Notes under the pieces: generated by a model
What the model was told of the DNA's origin: nothing
Database searches by the model: none
The model's input: the letters and a program-made list of their open reading frames with translations, nothing else
Shown: positions 1 through 11,720 of the stretch, piece after piece
Position numbering within the stretch: position 1 is the first letter of the stretch
Layout of the letters: every line of letters begins with the position of its first letter
Translations under genes and position numbers: made by a program
From: Torreya grandis
Lineage: Eukaryota > Streptophyta > Pinopsida > Cupressales > Taxaceae
Assembly (NCBI GenBank): GCA_037957365.1
Contig: JARHVA010001189.1
Location: 3,290,001 to 3,354,000, forward strand
Direction of reading: 5' to 3'
DNA length: 64,000 bases

Positions 1-786
1 TCTAACACAACTAGATTCATGCCCCAATAGATAAATTTTATAGCATAATGGATGAATATGATATCCATGCATAATTCATACAAGGATAAATAAAGAGAGA
101 AAATATCCACCTATGAGAAAATGGAAGATTATGGTGAGTTCTTGAGAAACCAAATTGATAAAATAGAGGTACAAATCAAGACACATACAAATTATCTAGA
201 CTCATTAGAAAAAAAATCATTCTAAAATGACATAGATAGGACAACAAAAGATAACATGGTCATAGGAAGCATGATTGTGGAGGCAAATAATATTATTTTG
301 GATTAGGATAATTTTGATAAGACTATGGAAAATATGAACAAAATCTACCCAAATAAGGGGAATCAAATCCATAATCTTGAGTAATCAATTATAGAAATCC
401 TAAAAGTTTTATTACACTTAGGCAAATTGAGGAATTTTATGGTACCTATCAAAAAATTAGAGTTGTCTCAAGGATGAGACAAAGATCTAACAACCATAAA
501 AATGTTATCAATGTTTTCTATCAACTAAATACTAAATATAATGTACCACAAAGTTGATTCCATTACTAAAGTAGTAAAACACTTCTCCATGACAACAAAA
601 TAGATTATTCTACTGACTGGGTGTTGTGGTAAGAAAGAAGGCTTTAGATAGACAAATGATGACCTGATTAGAGAAAGGGCATGTCTCATATAGACATGAC
701 CATTGGGTTGTGTTGTATTGACTTAGTATTTATACTAAAACATTATAATATATTATAGATATATAGAAGAGATAAGATATAGAGAG
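1..786. other. Unassigned flank left of element A
   Basis: Apart from the decayed reading frame listed separately at 112-522, I see no recognisable gene here. The stretch 523-786 is A+T-rich with no clear repeat structure and runs into the LTR of element A at 787. No target-site duplication could be recognised at this edge. Confidence 0.4.
112..522 (+). pseudogene. Decayed coiled-coil-like reading frame, unknown
   Basis: One frame can be followed for about 136 codons with no frameshift, interrupted by stops near 222, 304, 384 and 477. Each stop is one transition away from Gln or Trp (TAA, TAG, TAA, TGA). The translation is charged and rich in Glu, Lys, Ile, Leu and Asn with heptad-like spacing, so a coiled coil is plausible. 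No domain is recognisable. It could be a fragment of a retrotransposon gag N-terminus or of a host gene. That an open frame survives apart from transition-type stops argues for a once-coding sequence, but the identity is open. Confidence 0.35.
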
Positions 787-1514
787 TGTATACACATAAT
801 ATTTTCAACTTTTACAAAATACTGACACTTTACATCTTATAGGAACCCATCGAGACTTAATCTCTCTAAGTGCATGCCCTAAGGGGTGAACTGAGAAAGG
901 GGTGGATATACCTTTGGTGATTTATAGGATTTTTGTCCCTTATTTCCACATTATTACCAATCCAACCAACTCTTAAAACCATTACCTAAGTTATTTCTCC
1001 TCCCTTGCACACTCTTCTAGTCTTTTCTTCTTTCTATCCCTCCTTTTCTTGTCTTAAATACCTTTTGGATAGTTGGTTATACTAGGTTGACTGGGTTAAC
1101 CTAGTATATTTTAGGGATATTTTTCACTTTCTTCGCTCATTAGCCTTTTGATCGACCTACCTTAGATCTAGTGTTTTGTCCCTAAAAACACACTAGGTCA
1201 ATTGGGTTGACCCTCTACAACTAACATTTATAGAAGGATTTAGGGAAATATCTACTTATATATATATAATATCATTTCATCATTAGTTCTTATGTGCAAT
1301 AAAGAGTTATTATTCACTCATGATTCTTCAAAATATGCTCTTCCACCATTCTACTTGAGGAGACTTAGCTTAGGGTTATTATTTGGATAATCTAGTCTTA
1401 TGGATAAGTCCTGGATGCTTTGGCATTTTTTGGTGATCCTTATAAACCACAAAAACTTCTTGAAAAACCCCTTTGTCCAAGGGAGATATTGAGTCTTGTT
1501 ATGATTTAGTTCAC
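787..1514 (+). repeat. 5' LTR of element A
   Basis: Starts TGTATACACATAATATTTTC and matches the copy at 12344 over its whole length by eye, with scattered substitutions and small indels. The clear match ends near GGGAGATATT (1481-1490); a weaker match extends to about 1514. A TATA-rich stretch lies at about 1256-1269 and an AATAAA polyadenylation-type signal at 1298-1303, in the order expected for U3-R-U5. Two TTGAC[C/T] boxes (1087-1092, 1207-1212) lie upstream of the TATA stretch. No convincing primer-binding site follows, and the 3' part of the LTR may be missing. Confidence 0.8.
1083..1269 (+). promoter_or_regulatory. LTR promoter region with W-box-like motifs and TATA stretch
   Basis: TTGACT at 1087-1092 and TTGACC at 1207-1212 match the W-box core TTGAC[C/T] bound by plant WRKY factors. 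The first lies inside a dyad, ACTAGGTT...AACCTAGT (1081-1105). A TATA-rich segment follows at about 1256-1269. In the right LTR, TTGACC recurs at 12707-12712 and 12762-12767, while the site equivalent to the first has become TTGATC. A role in stress-responsive transcription is inference. Confidence 0.4.
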
Positions 1515-3093
1515 TTTATTTCTTTCTTTTTAGCATCATTTTTATCATATATTTTGACATATTAGATCGATTTTATTGACCTAACTATTTATATTTGTGC
1601 TCAAGTTTCTAAGAATAGGCAAATGGATCAACCTAGTTAACCCAATATAGGTTTCTATCCTTTCAAACATCCATTTTAGCCTACTAGGTTGACCCAATCA
1701 ACCTCTTATATTTTTAGCACTCTACAGTAGGTTCCCACATAGCTTGATCAATCATGTCAACCCAGTTTATAGGTTTCTAAATCATACTTCATAGTTTTTC
1801 ATCATTAATCTTCTTTCATTACATCTCTGATCCAACAAGGTTCCTTTCTAGCTATCTATTTATTTATTTTATGTATTTCCTTTCATAGTTTTTAGTCTTT
1901 AAAACTACCCTTGCATAGTCAACTAGATTGACACTGCCAACCCAGTTCTATATTTTGTGTGTTATTTGAAATAACTAAATTAACCTTACCAACCCAGTTC
2001 ATTTTCAAACCTTGATTCCATAGTATGGGTTTGACCCTATTGAACCTATTTTATATTTTGTGCATATAGTGTCAACACTATATGTTGTCTAAAATTAGAA
2101 TTAACCTCATATCTGCTAGTAATTAGCTCCCACATTTATTTTCTTGTTGCTTACATGTTTAGAATGGTTCACATAGTCTAATTAAGGTTTTTTAATTAAT
2201 CATTTAGTTTCACTATTTCTATTTTATGCACACATTACCAAATCATATAATCTAAACAAACACTTTAACATTTATCTACCCTAGGCCAACATACTTGGAT
2301 TTCATCACCAAGGGGGAAACAACTTGATGCTCTTGTCAAGTATAAAGTATGGTTAATGGTATATTATGGATAAGAACCTAACACCCTTATCATTTTAGTG
2401 TGTGAAGTGAGGGGGTAGGCCCTAATACCAATCCTCTATCATTACCACTACAGTCCCTTTCAGCCCAAACTACTTGAAACCATCCTTAGATTGATATCTA
2501 GTACCTTATTTATAACCAACCTCCAATCACATTTAAAATCATATATTAATAATATAATAAACATTTAGGCTGACCAATTAGTTAACTCTTTACTTTTCAA
2601 GTTGATTATTTGCTCTTTGCTCAATTGTGTGTATAAAAACTTGAATTAGCTAGTGTTAGTGTAAGGTTTTGATTCATGTGCCTTAATTGGATTGTGTAGC
2701 ATTGATCCAATTGACTATTTTTTCCCCTTCATCTCTTTCTTTCCTAGATTAGCTACAAAAATTGTCTTATTTTAGCTCATAATTTATTAACAACCATTTT
2801 TTCCCTATCTATTATGTTAAGTTAACCTAGTTGACCTTATACCTTTTTCAACCCATGTGAACTATATTAGATCAACCTAGTCAACCCTGTACTATCTACA
2901 TCTCATTTTACCTCTTTTGCTTATCCCTATTTATTGTAATGGATCAGCCCAATCAACCTTGTACTATTTTTAGGCCCTATTTTCTATACTAGATCAATCT
3001 AATCAACCCTATACTATTTTATACCTTCCATTTTCATGAATCTAACTACCCATCTCCCCAATATTGTATTTACTTCTTCTCTCTTCAGTCAAA
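1515..3093 (+). repeat. Leader of element A with iterated GGTTGAC/GTCAACC dyads
   Basis: This untranslated leader holds about a dozen spaced copies of a short motif. Examples are GGATCAACCTAGTTAACCCA (1624), CTAGGTTGACCCAATCAACC (1684), and ATCAACCTAGTCAACCCTGT near 2872, followed by relatives near 2943 and 2995. Many copies are followed by TATATTTT or TACTATTTT, giving a loose unit of 30-60 bp. The motif is partly self-complementary. No long reading frame is visible. A G-rich tract, ACCAAGGGGGAAAC, lies near 2310. No tRNA primer site could be identified. Confidence 0.6.
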
Positions 3094-4516
3094 ATGAAGT
3101 CTCCTATCAGAATCTTCTAGGAATGCTTGAATCCATTTAGATAATATATGGAATGTTCATTTCTTCCTCTCTTTTCCTCCCAAGAGAACCATCACTCTTG
3201 GGTAAATTCATTTCCTCCTTCATCTATGAACTATAACATGGTGCAAATAATACCTTAAGATGAAGTTGATGGATTTGATCCTTTTTATACCTAATATGAA
3301 ACTTATCATCTTCTATTCAAACTAATGTGGGAGTGATTGATACAAGTTTACTTAATAATCCCACTGGTAATCCTTCCTCTTCTAATCCTCTACTTAATAC
3401 TAATTTGTGGAGTGATTCTACTAACACTAATTCACCTCTTGATATAACCCAAATATTAACCTAATTCATCCAACAAATGATGCAACTTCAACAACACTTA
3501 ATTAATGTGGCTAATTAACCTCCAACTATTCATCCTCAAGCTAATCCTAATTATATTCCTCAAGCTATTAGGGATGCCTTAGGTAATGTTATTCCTCAAC
3601 CCATACTGAATAACAAAATGCTTCAAACCATTAAAAATGAGCCTTTAACCCCCTTCATTATTTTCATTAATATTGTTAACATATATCCAACTATTAAATA
3701 TGATGGGACTAAAGACCTTGCCTCATTTCTCAAAGCCTTTGGCAACCTTTAAAAATAATGGATCTAAACTAATACCTTCACCACTACTAAACTCTTAGTC
3801 AAAAATTTCACTGGTGATGTATTAAAATGGTATAAACAATTTCCTCAACATTTTATTTGGAAAATTAAAGATTTGGTTAATCATTTGGTTAAAGAGTTTC
3901 AACACAATGATTTTTTTGAAAATTATCTTATCCACTTCATCAATGCTAAACAATTTCCTAATGAATTACCTCATGATTTTATAGATGGAAATATTTAGCT
4001 CATAAATATAACCATAACATGATTGATGATAATCTACTAAATTTTTTTATCATGACTTTAACTCCTAGTCTTCAATATAAGGTTTTAACCTTTACTCCCC
4101 AAACACTTAATGAATCTCTTGACCAATCTAATCATCAAGAGTTTCTTATGAAGCATTTCAAACCGAATTCTAAATTTCTTAAAGGATATTTCCAAACATC
4201 TAATTTTATCACTAAAAATGTTTTGTGAACCAAACACGGAGTTTCCAAATATGATATTCCTTCACCTTCTCATATGCCTCTTTTGGTTCAACAAATGAAA
4301 CAATTTTTACCATCCTTGAAACCTTTCATCTATCCCAATGTTCCTCCTAAGTGGTGTGACCCTAATCTATTTTGTTGGTTCCATGCCAACATTGGGCATT
4401 CTCATAAATCTTATAGAGGGATCAATAAATTTTTTATCTCCTATATGCTTGGTGATTCATTCAATCATGAAGATATGATCAATCTTCATCATCAAGAATA
4501 CGTTATGGCTTTCTAA
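3094..4516 (+). pseudogene. gag: Element A gag (degenerate)
   Basis: Gag is the structural protein of the virus-like particle. The first ATG that could serve is at 3094, but the readable gag frame starts nearer 3429 and shifts near 3985. A Gln/Pro/Asn-rich N-terminus is followed by a gag core with YDGTKDLASFLKAFGN-type sequence (about 3698-3750), FTGDVLKWYKQFP near 3806 and HNMIDDNLLNFF near 4013, matching the retrotransposon gag family. A Tat-type zinc-knuckle-like box at 4373-4414 reads C-x-F-H-x3-G-H-x4-Y, the last Cys having become Tyr. Several stops and one frameshift make it non-functional. Confidence 0.75.
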
Positions 4517-5056
4517 AAATGGCAAACTTTTAAAGCTTCTACTTTAAATAACCAAAAAAATTATTATAATAATCAATAAATTTCTAAGGATGTTTGTGTC
4601 ATTAATTTTGATTATGATAAATATTATAATATCTCTCAATATGTCAACACTACCAAGGTCAATTATCATCATAAACCAACTCAAAAAGATCCTGTTACCA
4701 AGCCTAAAAAGCCATCTTTAGAAAAATAACTTCTTAAAGATAATACCACCATTAATATTTATTTATAAGCACCTGAGGAATAAATTCCTCCTTCTAATCC
4801 TCTAACCACATATATACCTTATAAAACTAATTTACCTTCTAAACCTTGTGTTAGTTCTTATAAATATCATTGGAATTTTCTTGAAGAACTCAACTCTATG
4901 CCTTGCAAGATTTCACTTATGGAGTTGGTTTGAACTTCACCCTATCATCATAAATTCCTTATGCAATAAATTCAAGATATTAAATATCGATATTTCATAG
5001 ATGAAGAACCACCTTCTATTGATTCTCAACCTACTAATGTCAACACCATTGAAACC

Positions 5057-5483
5057 TTGTGTCCTTCCAAGCCTTCTATTGAGTTTCTTGAAGAGGACAT
5101 GATCAATGATGAAATTATTTTTTATGTTGATGATCTGCCACTCTTTATTAAAAAATACATTAATACCACTCTTATCCAAAAAGTCTTAGTTGATGAATTA
5201 TCTATTATTAATGTGACATCCTTTTGGCTTATTCCATAATTTGGTTATAACAAGGATCATCTCAAGTAAACATGTCTCACTTACTATGGTTTTGAAAAGA
5301 CTAATAAAAAACCACTTCGTTGTATTTGTATTCTATTAACCATAAGACTTAAGACCATTTAGACCAATATTATAGTCCTTGATCTCCCTTTATCTTAAAA
5401 TATCCTTCTTGGTCATCCATGAACCCATCAAATGAGAGCCATTACTTCTTATGGCAGTGAATGTATTAAATTTTTACATAATG
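5057..5483 (+). pseudogene. Element A aspartic protease remnant
   Basis: The retroviral-type aspartic protease cuts the Gag-Pol polyprotein. The segment with the active-site Asp reads KVLVDELSIINV, with the Asp codon at 5192. Tat proteases have VLVDNGSSLNV here, so the catalytic Asp remains but the following Asn-Gly has changed. The C-terminal part ILLGHP-stop-TH near 5399-5425 matches the family's LLGRPWIH motif, the Trp codon having become TGA. Frame is the same as the flanking gag and RT segments. Internal stops occur after 5239. Confidence 0.7.
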
Positions 5484-6589
5484 GGAAATGGTACAAGCGT
5501 AAAGCTAACCCCAATCCATAGAGTATCCAAATTCCTAATCCTAAACCTTAATATCATATTCCTACAAGTTAATCTTATGAATTTTGATGATGATGAGCCC
5601 AATTATTTTCAACATACTTGTAATACTACCAAGTTTCCCCCATATATTTTGTACTTGATTCCTCCTTCTCTCTTACCAAGAGACCATACCATTCCTCTTA
5701 TTGATGAGATTATCGACTTTCCCCCTCCATGAAATGCTTAGGATCCTTATTTAATAAAATATGCATTCACTTTCAATGATTTTGGAGTGGCTAAATTATT
5801 TCAATATCCTCTCATCATGTCTCTTCATACATTCAATAATATTCGGATTTCACCTCCTAAAACTCCCCCTGATTCTCAAGCATGTATAATTTATCCAACA
5901 TACAATGACAACTATATCATGCCATAGAGACTTGGATGTCCAACATTACCAAACAAATTTAGCCCACATTCATGATTTTAATTAGGATGTGCATACCATT
6001 TTTTTTATCATACCTTAGATCTTAAGGGTCATGTGTCTCCTACCAATCCTTCTCTTATTCATACTCCTTAGGTGGTAGAGAAAATTATGCCTTCTAAATA
6101 TCTATAAACTCATACACCTTTGGATCCTATCATTGACTACACCAACACACCAATATCTTCTACTCCATCTACTTCTTCTACTCCCAAAATTACACTTGAT
6201 GCCAAGGTGACTGATGTTCGTTAGATACATTCTAAGTATGATAATCATGGAAATAAAATTTTAGATCTTAAATTATATGCCAATTATTATGGTCCTCTTA
6301 CTACCTTACCTAGTGACAAAGCTATTCTTGAGTTACTTCATGCCTAGGAACCTCAACTTCCTTGGCAACATCATAAACTTGGAAATTTTCAAGACTAAAA
6401 CCCCTTGCTTCAATAAATTCATTGCTAGTATTGATACTCAAACAAATATAATTTTAGTCTTACCCAATGCACCATATCACTTTCAATGTGGTAGTGCCAT
6501 GATTATCAAAGAAACCACTTTCATTGAATATGGTAATCCATCTTGTCCTTAACTAATTACAATTTCTCAAGAGCTTTCACCTACTGAAC
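5484..6589 (+). pseudogene. Element A protease-RT linker
   Basis: Between the protease and RT lies about 1.1 kb that reads mostly as a low-complexity Pro/Thr/Ser/Tyr-rich polypeptide, for example around 6090-6330, in more than one frame. Tat elements usually have a long poorly conserved linker here. No separate domain is recognised. Short open stretches at 5451-5732 and 6277-6552 are probably pieces of this linker or chance frames. Confidence 0.45.
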
Positions 6590-7516
6590 ATGACAACTTT
6601 AGCTTATTTTTTGACAAATATCATGAATATTTCATTTGGTCTTATGAGGACATGCTTGATATTAAACCTAGCATTATGGTACATAATCTCATTACTTATA
6701 CCAATGCCAAGCCTACACATCAAAATCAAAGAAAAATTTCCACCTAAATTTTCAACTCTATGTCATAATAAAATCATCAAATTACTCGATGCTAACTTTA
6801 TTAAACTAGTGGATTATTATGAATGGGTTTCCAACATTGTCCCCATTCGAAAGAAAGTCACTTTAGGCATTAAAATTTGTATTGATTTATATAATATTAA
6901 TCTTACTTGTCTGAAGGAAAACTTTACATTACCTTCAATAGATGCCATCATTGATTCCATGGTTGGTTACAAAATGTTATCTCTTATGGATGGCTTCTTG
7001 GGATACAATTAGATTCATATCACTCCTGAGGACCAACATAAGACTACTTTCACCATGGAATGGGGCACCTATTGCTATGTCAAAATTCCATTTGGTCTTA
7101 GTAATGTTGGATCCATTTACCAACATGTAATTACTCACATATTTCATGATCTCATTCACAAAATTATTGAAACCTATATGGATGACCTTATTTCTAAATC
7201 CAAACATCATAAAAATCATCTTGTCAATCTCACTATCATCTTTAAACATCTTCTTAAATATAAATTTAGACTTAATCCTTATAAATGTGTCTTTGGAGTC
7301 ACATCTAGTAAATTTTTAGGATTCTTACTCTCTCTTTATGGCATTGATGTTGACCCCACCAAAATCAGTATTATTGTCAACATGCCCATTCCTAGATCTA
7401 TTCCCAATATTTCTACTTATTTAGGTAGACTTGGGGAAATTAGACTATTTGTACCTAAAATGGCATATCAAATTCACTCCATAAATTCCATTCTCAAGAA
7501 AATTACTAATTTATAA
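6590..7516 (+). pseudogene. Element A reverse transcriptase
   Basis: RT copies the element RNA into DNA. The N-terminal stretch with FIWSYEDMLDIKPSIMVH (about 6635-6690) is in another frame and shifts into the main frame near 6725. From there the domain runs to 7516 with one stop, TAG at 7010-7012, where the family has Gln in FSGYNQI. Motifs in order are WVSNIVPIRKK, CIDLYNIN (family CVDYRDLN), MLSLMDGFLGYN, PFGLSNVGSIYQ, the catalytic YMDD at 7175-7186, then KCVFGVTSSKFLGF and a YLGRLGEI block. This is a typical Ty3/gypsy RT of the Tat type. Confidence 0.9.
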
Positions 7517-7960
7517 TGGATGGATACATGTAAAAAAATCCTTTCATAACATGAGAGAGTCTTTGCTTCATCCACCTACACTCCGTCCTCCTTCCAATCA
7601 TAAACCTTTGATTCTATATACTTCTTCTACACCTATTTTAGTTGGGGTAATGCTTGCTGAACAAGATGATACTAGAAGATAATATGCTATAGACTATATT
7701 AACTAAGGCCTCATCAATTATGAAACACATTATACCAAAATTGAGTATGATTTCCTCACCATCTATTTTATAGTTGAAAAGCTTCATCATTACATGCTTT
7801 ACCAAACTACTTATGTAATCATTCATTCTGACCCCCTTCATCATTTCTTCTCCAAAACCTTTCTTCCTGGAGATAGAATTAACAAATGGATGGTCTTACT
7901 TATGGAATTTAATCTATTAAAGGGAAATTCATAGCTAACCAACTTGCTATAGCTCCTATT
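7517..7960 (+). pseudogene. Element A first RNase H domain
   Basis: This is the ordinary gypsy RNase H that follows RT. After a frameshift near an A7 run at about 7532-7540, it reads PPSNHKPLILYTSSTP, then NYETHYTKIEYDFLTIYF, KLHHYMLYQT and HSDPLHHFF. These match the family blocks P-L-x-LYLS, NYS-x2-EK-x-CLA, KLRHYM and DPLKYLF. Two internal stops lie near 7680 and 7705. It sits directly after the RT and before the second RNase H. Confidence 0.75.
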
Positions 7961-8164
7961 CCAACCACTTTTTCTCTTCAAGATGACCTTTTATATGACA
8001 ATATCCTTTACATTGAAGGTCTTAATCAATCTACTTTTCACAAAAATTATTTTCATAGATTTACTACTGATATTGAAACAAATAATCTTGAATAATCTTC
8101 CATTCCCTATAGTACTACTAAACCAAAGGTAGTTATCAAGGAGCTCCTTAAAATTAATCTTGAG

Positions 8165-8623
8165 TTGCATGAGGATACTTGGACCCTTGACTTTGATGGT
8201 GTTAATTTATTTCAAGGAGATAAGGTAGGTTGCATTCTCACAATTCCTTTTAGTAAAATCATCCATTTAGCTTTTCACTTCAAATTTGTTGTCACCAATA
8301 ATATGGCTAAATACAAAGCTCTTATCTTATGCATGAGAGCTACTCTTGATTTAGACATTCAATACCTTCATGATTTAGGTGATTCTCAACTTATTTGCCA
8401 TCAAATTAGTGGTGATTATCAATGTAAAATTCATAAACTTATTACCTATCATCAAATTACAACCACTCTTGCTAAGTATTTTATCTCTTTCACTATTGAT
8501 CCTATTAATAGAGATCAAAATTACATTACTGATTCTCTTGCCTCTTTAGCCTCTCTATTTCATCCTCATCATGTTCTTTTATATCCTTCTTTTCTTATAC
8601 AAATAATAATATCTCCATCTTAA
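8165..8623 (+). pseudogene. Element A second (archaeal-type) RNase H
   Basis: An uninterrupted frame of about 150 residues matching the additional RNase H of Tat-lineage elements. It starts WTLDFDGVNLFQGDKVGCIL, the family having WTLYFDGASN-x-QGAGIGVVL. It continues with NNMAKYKALILCMRATLDL (NNMAEYEAL in the family, so the catalytic Glu is Lys), GDSQLICHQISGDYQCK with the conserved GDSQL, and ends RDQNYITDSLASLASLF, matching the N-x-IADALA-x-LAS motif with its Asp. It is the cleanest surviving domain of the element. Two RNase H domains in one element are diagnostic of Tat. Confidence 0.85.
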
Positions 8624-8829
8624 ACTCAACCACTAGATTCACTTATATATCATCTAGAGGTTGTTACCATTTGACAAATCCCATGGTACCAAGATATCAT
8701 TCAATTCTTAGAACATCAAACATATCCTCTTAATTTAGACTCTCATGAAAAAACATGTATTCATAAATAAGATTTCAAGTATGTATTTTTACACAACATC
8801 CTTTATTATCATAATGTTGAAGGTACCTT

Positions 8830-9925
8830 TCTCTATTGTGTTATGAAATATTACTTCCATCATCTTATTAAACAAGCACATGGGGCCATTTGTGGTGGTC
8901 ACTATATCAAACATGCTAGAACATGCAAATGCCTATGTATGGGTTAATTTTGGCCTACTCTTGAAAAGGATACAACTAAATATGAAAAAAAGTGTACTTC
9001 TTGTTAGCTTCATGATGATCTTATTCATTTACCTATTTTCAAAATTCAAACTATAGAATCTCCTTATCCATTTTACACATGGGGATTCGATCTCATTGGT
9101 AATTTTCCTCACTCCCAAGATGGGCATGTCTTTATCATCACCACTATCAAATATTTTATCAAGTGGGTAGAAGCCATGCCCCTCATTAGTTTCATTGGTA
9201 ATACCATTTACAAGTTCATTCTTAACCAAATAATTTTTCACTTTGGTGTTCCCTATACCATCATTTTTGACAATGGTGATAATTTCAAAAACAAACATGT
9301 TAAATAACTTTGTAATAAATTCAAGATCAATCATAGATTTTCCATGCCTTATCATCCACAATGTAATGGTTAAGTTGGGGACACTAATAAAATTATCAAT
9401 AAAATACTTCAAAATACAATTCATGAAACCTTCATGGATTAACATATTCATCTTTACCCTACACTTTTGACCTATCAGAGTAGCATACGTACTGCCACTA
9501 GGGCAACTCCATTCTCACTAGTCTATGGTTCTGAGTTAGTTCTTCCTTTAGAAGTTGAAATTCCCTCTCTTCATATATATATTCATGGTATTATTCTTGA
9601 TGAATAATTTTTTGAATCTCACCTTCATATGCTTTATATGCTTGATGAACATCATCTTTCTACCTTACAACATAACCACCAATACAAGCCTTACATTGCC
9701 AGACAACATAAAAAATGTGTTATAGTCCACACTTTTAATGTTGGTGATCTTATCCTTTAATTAGACTTTACTAATGATAAATAAGGAAAATACACCCAAA
9801 AATGGTGGGGCCCATATTTAGATAAAGATATTCTTGTTCCAAGAACCTACCATCTTCAAACCAATGAAGGTCATGTTTTCAAAGTGCCCACTAACACTCA
9901 ATTCCTCAAAAAGTACTTTGCCTAA
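8830..9925 (+). pseudogene. Element A integrase
   Basis: Integrase joins the cDNA ends to the genome. The HHCC zinc finger is recognisable (AHGAICGGHY, then KKCTSC near 8990). Of the DDE triad, the first Asp is in WGFDLIG (9089-9091) and the second in IIFDNGDNF (9269-9271). The Glu position in the NGQ-A-E-ATNK motif reads NG-stop-VGDTNK, so Glu is Gly (GGG at 9377-9379) and Gln is a stop (9371-9373). The C-terminal part has SIRTATRATPFSLVYG, LPLEVEIPSL, a KWWGPY motif and ends KKYFA with TAA at 9923-9925, as in Tat elements. No chromodomain is present. Confidence 0.88.
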
Positions 9926-10089
9926 ACATTTCCTTCTTGTCATGTTTTCTATCTACATCTATCTAACACTTTTTTTAGGTTACTTAAACATATGTCTCTC
10001 CCTCTGTAACAGTTCCTTTTTTTTCACAAATTTTTAGTCCTTTCTTTTGGTCTTGGTTTCTTGATGTACCATAGTCTTCTTTATCTTCT

Positions 10090-10400
10090 TGCATTTTGTC
10101 TTGTTTTTCTCACCCCATGGGTTTTTATTTTGTGAGTTACTTCATAATAACATAGATAGGACCTAACATTACTCATAAAACCACCATCTTTTAATAAATT
10201 TTCTCTCTTGTTGTTGCTTGCCAATGTTGTTTTAGCATCCCTTGGGTTTTTCTTTTGTGAGTTGATTTGTAAGACCATGAATAGGACCTAACATCCCTCA
10301 CAACTACCATTTATTTGATATATATTTTCCTTATTTTATGAATTTTGAGTATAATAACATGAATAGGATCCAACCCTCCTTATAAAATTACCACCTTTTT
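10090..10400 (+). repeat. Imperfect tandem repeat in the element A tail
   Basis: Three diverged copies of a block share the pattern TTTTGTGAGTT ... ATAGGACCTAACAT ... CTCA-AAA-TACCACC. The AGGACC/AGGATC anchors are at about 10158, 10283 and 10365, so spacing is 125 and then 82 bp. The third unit is shortened. Confidence 0.55.
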
Positions 10401-11604
10401 CATGTTTTTGATCATTGTTCTCAACTTTAGCTTTTACTTCTTTTGTTATATGAAATCTGCACAATAATCTATATTATCATGTTTTCCTCCATTTCCCTTA
10501 TTCTTATGATAATTAATCACACTTTACTATCATTTTATCCCTTTTAGACCTTTGTCACATTTGTTTTATGATTTTAAAGTAATTCAAATTGTTTCATGTG
10601 TCACTCCTCTTGATTTTCCCCTTTCTTTTATCTCCACATTAGATAAAACAAGGTCTAAGTCAAGATAGCACTTTTATTTCACCTAGATTTATGATACTCT
10701 TAGACTCCGTACTCTTTGAAGTTATCTCTCTTAGAAACCTTGTGCCAAGTATTCAAATGAAATTCATCTTTAGAATCCATGTTTGGTATTCTAAATATGT
10801 ATGAAGGAAGAATAGAAAAAGCCATCAAAAAATTTAAAATCCAAATCATTTGAAACAAAAGGCAATGATATCTAAAAGGCAAAATACAAATCTCAAAAGT
10901 CAAATTCACATAAAAATATGTGATCACAAGCATATATATTATCTATAATCAAATCTCAAACTCCATAGTCAACCTCACATAGAGTCGAGCTCCTTTGGAG
11001 TGTGGTAATCCAATAGATTAGAATAGGGGATTTCAAAAAAAATTGTGGTGTTACCTACTTTTTCACATAAGTACCCAATCTTTACAATAAACCAATGAAT
11101 CTATAAGGGGTCATGAACAATGGGGAACACATCATGGGGAGGTATGTCCGTTTTAATTTTCATGCATTTATCCTTCATGGGATTGTCTATATACTCCATT
11201 TCTTGATCAAAGAATTGTGTGGATAAGAGAAGTTCTTCATAGTCCTTAAGGATGAAAGTCCTCTTATTTTGACAAACCTAATTTGAGTGTCTTAACTTTG
11301 ATAAAGAGTTTCTCTACCTTGGTCTTTCCTTTATTCTCCCCTCCACCCATTTCATTTTTCCCCCTTGATAAACAAATTTTGATTCCAAATATGTTTTCCC
11401 TCTTCTTTATTTCCTTCTTCTTCACTTCTTAAAAATATGTTATCACTACTTTGTTTCAGTTTTATCTATCCTTATTAGAGCAAAACAATATATTTGAGTA
11501 ATTTTCGATTCTTATCTTCTACCATGATTTTACATTTATACACTTACTTTAATTTCCTTTTACCCTTTTCCATTATTTTATTGTCCTAGTATTATGAACA
11601 CTTG

Positions 11605-11720
11605 AGTTGGTACCCTTTTTCCATTATTGAGTGAGGTTGTTTGTTACTTCTCACTCGACAATGTTGTTTTCACTTTTATGCAATTTTTTCCATTGTTGAG
11701 TGAGATGTGGATTGTTAATA
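11605..11720 (+). repeat. Short tandem repeat in the element A tail
   Basis: TTTTTCCATTATTGAGTGAG near 11617 recurs as TTTTTTCCATTGTTGAGTGAG near 11686, about 70 bp apart, with related TTCTCACTC text between them. It appears to be a two-copy imperfect repeat. Confidence 0.45.

Noticed and set aside
1490..2330. Possible primer-binding site for element A
   Set aside because: Neither TGGTATC nor TTGGCGCC-type text follows the LTR; the CACCAAGGGGG tract near 2310 is too far away and too unlike known sites.
6977..7249. Open frame on the - strand opposite the RT
   Set aside because: Antisense shadow of the clearly coding RT on the + strand.
9029..9451. 140-codon open frame on the - strand opposite integrase
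   Set aside because: It is the reverse of the integrase core, whose motifs are unmistakable on the + strand; no independent protein signature.
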